From positions 1,673,615-1,737,614 of the forward strand of contig NZ_CP128647.1 in assembly GCF_030644205.1 (NCBI RefSeq): 64,000 bases of DNA, written 5' to 3'. Under the pieces are notes generated by a model, which worked only from the letters and a program-made list of their open reading frames with translations, searched no databases and was not told the origin of the DNA. This stretch comes from Mogibacterium neglectum. GTDB lineage: Bacteria > Bacillota > Clostridia > Peptostreptococcales > Anaerovoracaceae. Shown here one piece after another: positions 60,337 through 64,000 of this stretch (the stretch's first letter is position 1; each line of letters begins with the position of its first letter). Position numbers and translations under genes: made by a program.

Positions 60337-61710
60337 TTATTTTCCCAAACAAAACTTAGAGAATACCGTATCTAAAATCTCTTCGCTTGCGGTTTCTCCG
60401 ATTATCTCACCTAATATCTGAAAGGCATCATGCACCTCAATCTCGACAATTTCAAGCGGCTCATGCATATCTAAAAGTTCAATACCTTGAACTAATGACT
60501 CACTTGCTCTGACGAGAGCATCTTTGTGCCTCTCATTTGTAACAATATTTCCACCTTCACTCTTAAAAAATCCTTCTGCAAAAATATCTTCTATCGCATC
60601 TCGTACTTTTCCGATTCCCTCAATAGTTTTTACAGTAGTATAAAGCATACTATTACAGCTAAGTATACTTTTAATTTTCTCAATTTCTCTTTTAGGTATA
60701 TTAATACCAAGGTCCTCTTTATTTACTACGAGAAGCACCTTCTTCCCTTCGATGTGATGAGCAATCTCAAAGTCTTCATCTTCGAGATCTCTATTTCCAT
60801 CTATAACCATGATTACAAGATCAGCTATATTAATCTCATTCTTGGACTTTTCAATTCCGATCTGTTCGATGAGATCATCAGTATCTCTGATTCCGGCAGT
60901 GTCAACTATAACTATTGGATATCCACCGATTGTAGCACTCTCCTCAATCGTATCACGTGTTGTTCCTGGAATATTGGTTACTATCGCTCTATCTTCTCCA
61001 AGTAATCCATTCATCAGAGATGATTTTCCAACATTTGTACGCCCAACGAGTGCTAATTTTATCCCTTCTCTTGCAAGCTTCCCAAATTCAGCAGATTTAA
61101 TAAGATTGCCTAACCTACCTTGTTGCTTCATAAGTTCTGCTAAGAACTCATCATATGAGACCTGTTCTATATCTTCATCTGGAAAATCAATATTTACAGC
61201 CATCTGAGCCAAAACATCTTTAATGTTATTACGTATAGAAGCGATTTCCTGACCAAGGCTTCCATTAAGCTGGTCAGAAGCAATGCTAAGTGGCTTCTCA
61301 CTTTTTGCTTTTATCAGATCAATTACAGCTTCCGCCTGAGATAGGTCTAGTCTACCATTGAGAAAAGCATTTTTAGTAAACTCACCTGGGTCTGCAATTC
61401 TTGCCCCAGCAGTGATTGCACTTCTTAGGATAAGCCTAAGAGATACATTACTTCCGTGTGCCTGAAACTCAACTACATCATCACCTGTAAAAGTGTGGGG
61501 TGCTTTCATATATATCGAAACCATGTCATCAATTACTATTCCTTCATTATCCACAGCATGACCATAGTAAACGTGACGAGGAATTACCTCATCTGGACAT
61601 TCACGATATATGATCTTCATAATGGAAAGTGAATCAGGTCCACTCACACGAACTACACCTACTCCACCTTCTCCTAGAGGCGTTGCAATTGCAGCAATTG
61701 TATCTGCCAT
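60337..61710 (-). CDS. mnmE: tRNA modification GTPase MnmE
   Basis: 457 residues: N-terminal folate-binding domain ([40 protein letters not shown]), inserted G domain ([38 protein letters not shown]) and the terminal FCLGK with the catalytic Cys. Start at [11 protein letters not shown] with AGGAGA upstream; 11 further codons are open. Confidence 0.96.
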   Translation of the reverse strand: MADTIAAIATPLGEGGVGVVRVSGPDSLSIMKIIYRECPDEVIPRHVYYGHAVDNEGIVIDDMVSIYMKAPHTFTGDDVVEFQAHGSNVSLRLILRSAITAGARIADPGEFTKNAFLNGRLDLSQAEAVIDLIKAKSEKPLSIASDQLNGSLGQEIASIRNNIKDVLAQMAVNIDFPDEDIEQVSYDEFLAELMKQQGRLGNLIKSAEFGKLAREGIKLALVGRTNVGKSSLMNGLLGEDRAIVTNIPGTTRDTIEESATIGGYPIVIVDTAGIRDTDDLIEQIGIEKSKNEINIADLVIMVIDGNRDLEDEDFEIAHHIEGKKVLLVVNKEDLGINIPKREIEKIKSILSCNSMLYTTVKTIEGIGKVRDAIEDIFAEGFFKSEGGNIVTNERHKDALVRASESLVQGIELLDMHEPLEIVEIEVHDAFQILGEIIGETASEEILDTVFSKFCLGK

Positions 61711-61731
61711 AAACTCTCCTATTTGACGAAA

Positions 61732-61754
61732 AGAGCCCATCAAAGATGAGCTCT
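61732..61754 (-). terminator. Hairpin between jag and mnmE
   Basis: AGAGC-CATC / GATG-GCTCT stem with an AAA loop; on the minus strand followed by TTTTCG. Partial terminator or attenuator, 22 bases ahead of the mnmE start. Confidence 0.6.
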
Positions 61755-61759
61755 CAGTG

Positions 61760-62659
61760 TTATTTTTTCTCGATTATAACTCTTCTATAAGGGTCCTTAC
61801 CCTCACTCCTAGTTGTTACACTCGGATGATTTTGAAGCGTTGAATGAATAACCTTACGCTCGTAAGGATTCATTGGTTCAAGAGTAATCTTTCTCTCGGA
61901 ACGCTCAACCTTACCAGCTAGTCTATTTGCAAGACTTACGAGAGTCTGTTCTCTCTTAGCTCTATAATTCTCAGCGTCCATAACTACTCTTGTGTATCCG
62001 CCATTTTCCTTATTAACAACGAGGCTAGCTAGATATTGAACAGCATCGAGTGTCTGTCCTCTCTTGCCGATGATTGTACCAGTGTCAGCACCAGTTACAT
62101 TTACATAGATAAGATCCTTGCCTTCCTTAACTTCGAAATCGAGGTCAATGCCCATCTCTTTGGTGATTTCTTTTAGGAATGCTTCAACTGGATGATCATG
62201 TACTGTTGTTAGCTTATCGACATCAAGAAGTAGAGTTGCTTCAAAATCACCATGATTTCTCTTACTTCTATCTCTACTCTTCTTAGGTCTAGAAGATTTC
62301 TTCTTCTCACCCTGTCTAGCACGCTCACTTGCACGAGCATCTTCAAGCTCTTCCTCTTCATACTTATCGTAGTCTTTTCTGATCTCATCAGGAACAACGA
62401 CAGTGTTATTCTCAGGAAGATCAGCGAGGATTCTGTCTATATCATCGAAAGTTGCTTTTTCTTTGTGTGCTTTATCAGCACCGTCATTTTTGGGAGTAAC
62501 TCTCACTTTAGCAAGTTTAGATCCTATACCGAGGAAACCTTTGCTTGATTCCTCAAGGATTTCAACGTTGACTTCATCTCTGGTGAGTTTGAGTTCCTGA
62601 AGCGCAAGCTCTACGGCTGTGTCGACATCAACTCCCCATTTTTCTGAAGTTTTAATCAT
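61760..62659 (-). CDS. khpB: RNA-binding protein KhpB (Jag/SpoIIIJ-associated)
   Basis: 299 residues: Jag_N domain (1-52, KTSEKWGVDVDTAVELALQE, SKGFLGIGSKLAKV), a charged linker (55-145, KKKSSRPKKSRDRSKRN), KH domain (VNVTGADTGTIIGKRGQTLD) and R3H domain (NRLAGKVERSERKITLEPMN, HSTLQNHPSVTTRSEG). Binds RNA and affects cell-wall growth in studied Firmicutes. ATG shares a base with the yidC stop. Confidence 0.94.
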   Translation of the reverse strand: MIKTSEKWGVDVDTAVELALQELKLTRDEVNVEILEESSKGFLGIGSKLAKVRVTPKNDGADKAHKEKATFDDIDRILADLPENNTVVVPDEIRKDYDKYEEEELEDARASERARQGEKKKSSRPKKSRDRSKRNHGDFEATLLLDVDKLTTVHDHPVEAFLKEITKEMGIDLDFEVKEGKDLIYVNVTGADTGTIIGKRGQTLDAVQYLASLVVNKENGGYTRVVMDAENYRAKREQTLVSLANRLAGKVERSERKITLEPMNPYERKVIHSTLQNHPSVTTRSEGKDPYRRVIIEKK

Positions 62660-63408
62660 TATCCTTTCATCCTTGCTTTCTTCATCTTCTCAAGCTGTTT
62701 CTCAGCACGTCTTCTCTTTTCTTCAAGCTCCTGCTCTTCCTTGAGCTTAGCGCGGAACTTATTCATTCTGATGTTCAAGAATATCTGAATGAACTGTCCA
62801 CCTGCCCAATATATAGCAAGTCCAGCTGGGTAAGCTCTAGCAAGCCATAAGATACTGAGTGGAAAAAAATACTTCATTATCATGTTCATTGATTTTCCCT
62901 GGCCACCCATCATTTCATTCTGGCCTGTGAGCTGCTGTGTCATCGCAAAGGAGATGTAAGTTGAAACAGCCGCAGCAATTGGAAGAATCCAAAGGTCAGG
63001 CTGTCCGAGGTCTTTAATCCATAGGAATGACTGATGAACTGCGAAAATCATATTCTCATCAGCTATATATCTCATAGGATTTCTGAGAAGCGTAAAAAGA
63101 CCCATGATGATAGGTAACTGGATAAGCATTGGAAGACAACCACCCATCGGATTAAAATTCTCTTCCTTGTAAAGCTTAGCCAACTCTTCATTCATCTTCT
63201 CTTTGTCATTCCTATACTTCTCCTGAATAGCCTTCATCTTAGGCTGAAGCGAAGACATCGAAGCTGTCGATTTTATCTGCTTGAAGTAGAGAGGATAGAG
63301 TAGCAGCTTAACGAGTACCGTTAGTATTATAAGTGAAATACCATAGTTACCAACTAATTTGTAGATAAACGTTAGCAGATAACCTAAAGGCACCGCAATA
63401 AATCCCAT
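62659..63408 (-). CDS. yidC: Membrane protein insertase YidC
   Basis: 249 residues, short Gram-positive form without the large periplasmic domain. Five membrane segments; LLYPLYFKQIKSTASMSSLQ with the conserved hydrophilic-groove region, NPMGGCLPMLIQLPIIMGLF, and a basic C-terminal tail (KRRRAEKQLEKMKKARMKG). No lipobox at the N-terminus. AAGGACG before the ATG. Confidence 0.95.
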   Translation of the reverse strand: MGFIAVPLGYLLTFIYKLVGNYGISLIILTVLVKLLLYPLYFKQIKSTASMSSLQPKMKAIQEKYRNDKEKMNEELAKLYKEENFNPMGGCLPMLIQLPIIMGLFTLLRNPMRYIADENMIFAVHQSFLWIKDLGQPDLWILPIAAAVSTYISFAMTQQLTGQNEMMGGQGKSMNMIMKYFFPLSILWLARAYPAGLAIYWAGGQFIQIFLNIRMNKFRAKLKEEQELEEKRRRAEKQLEKMKKARMKG

Positions 63409-63421
63409 ATTCCGTCCTTTC

Positions 63422-63655
63422 TTATCTTAGAGGATCATATCCACCGGGATTTCCCGGGTGACATCTCAGTATTCTCTTTATTCCTAAATACGTTCCTTTA
63501 AATGGGCCGTACTTCTCGAGAGCCTGTATAAAATACGTGCTACATGTGGGATAAAACCTGCATGTTGATGGAAATAAAGGCGAAATAAATTTTTGGTATC
63601 CTCTGATGATAATTATTAATATGCGTTTAATTATGTTCTTTAAAAGCTTTATCAT
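63422..63655 (-). CDS. yidD: Membrane protein insertion efficiency factor YidD
   Basis: 77 residues: amphipathic start [20 protein letters not shown], then the conserved [20 protein letters not shown] with three cysteines and the ending [13 protein letters not shown]. Between yidC and rnpA as usual. Weak ribosome binding site. Confidence 0.94.
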   Translation of the reverse strand: MIKLLKNIIKRILIIIIRGYQKFISPLFPSTCRFYPTCSTYFIQALEKYGPFKGTYLGIKRILRCHPGNPGGYDPLR

Positions 63656-63666
63656 TGTAAAAGCCC

Positions 63667-64000
63667 TTACTTGTCTAGAAGGTGTTCCGAACGAAGAACC
63701 CCGTACATTGACCTTCTAACTTCTTCACACTTGTGATCATTAATAGAATTTCTAGCTATAAAAATCACATCATATCCACTCTTAACTTCGCAGCCAAGTA
63801 ATCTATAAGCCTCTCTCATGAGTCTTCTGGATCTATTGCGTCTAACACTGTTTCCAACCTTTTTACTAGAAACATAAGCTAATCGCGAATATTTAAGCCC
63901 GTTCTTTTTATAGATAATTACCATGAATCTTGAGACTTTAGATTTGCCTTTATTATAGACAACCTTAAAGTCAAGTTGATTCCTTAGCGTTAATTCCCTG
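63667..64000 (-). CDS. rnpA: Ribonuclease P protein component, 5' end cut by window edge
   Basis: Protein subunit of RNase P. The frame does not begin at the internal Met near 63924: it stays open to the window edge and upstream codons read [20 protein letters not shown] followed by KVSRF, which is clearly the N-terminal part of RnpA. The RNR-type motif [20 protein letters not shown] and [10 protein letters not shown] confirm the family. At least 110 residues are present; only the first few are missing. rpmH and dnaA are expected next. Confidence 0.95.
   Translation of the reverse strand, partial: RELTLRNQLDFKVVYNKGKSKVSRFMVIIYKKNGLKYSRLAYVSSKKVGNSVRRNRSRRLMREAYRLLGCEVKSGYDVIFIARNSINDHKCEEVRRSMYGVLRSEHLLDK

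Noticed and set aside
1-64000. CRISPR arrays, tRNA/rRNA genes, insertion sequences
   Set aside because: No spaced identical repeats, no cloverleaf or rRNA-like stretches, and no transposase frames or terminal inverted repeats were seen on reading through.

Overview
The window looks like the origin-proximal chromosome of a low-to-mid GC anaerobic Firmicute. The right end carries the conserved block rnpA - yidD - yidC - jag - mnmE - mnmG - rsmG - parA - parB - gdpP - rplI - dnaB with two perfect parS sites, so dnaA/oriC should lie just past base 64000. A complete two-subunit glycine cleavage system, three proline-peptide peptidases, a double-cubane-cluster reductase set, LTA synthase and an LPXTG protein suggest a peptide/amino-acid-fermenting clostridium. 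Relatives of Mogibacterium or [Eubacterium] (Anaerovoracaceae) are my guess from gene content; no 16S or marker search was possible.

Layout. 1-7.2 kb (minus): truncated Ig-like membrane protein, tadA, a YjiH-type nucleoside-gate membrane protein, a relic of an LPXTG anchor, and the peptidases pip, pepQ and pepP. 7.3-15 kb (plus): cvpA, then gcvT-gcvH-gcvPA-gcvPB-lplA-lpdA, which supplies glycine decarboxylase and the means to lipoylate and reoxidise GcvH. 15-24.7 kb: mixed accessory genes (unknown membrane protein, glutathione peroxidase, the double-cubane trio on the plus strand, a small acidic protein, an LPXTG/InlB-repeat protein, LysR regulator, C_GCAxxG_C_C protein). 24.8-29.9 kb (minus): tyrS, upp, rpiB, tsaC, prfA, rpmE. 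30.1-36.2 kb (plus): coaBC and a 1591-residue multidomain protein of unknown function. 36.3-39.6 kb (minus): accessory island with two tandem paralogues, a secreted protein, two XRE regulators and a DUF2975 membrane protein. 39.8-64 kb (minus): ddl, a DUF1385::PrmC fusion, rho, LTA synthase, ksgA, rnmV, divIC, an M23 peptidase, a DnaD-like protein, dnaB, rplI, gdpP, parB/parA, rsmG, mnmG, mnmE, jag, yidC, yidD and rnpA (cut by the window edge).

Most housekeeping genes read leftward, away from the presumed origin, which is the leading strand; the gcv, double-cubane and coaBC/1591-residue loci run against replication. The most unusual content is the 1591-residue protein (HD + helical repeats + NadD-like nucleotidyltransferase + possible GNAT + PRTase-like motif), the DUF1385::PrmC fusion together with the split rho/rpmE/prmC/prfA neighbourhood, and a DnaD protein that ends in the zinc-finger part of a helicase loader without its ATPase. 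I saw no tRNA, rRNA, CRISPR array, insertion sequence or prophage.
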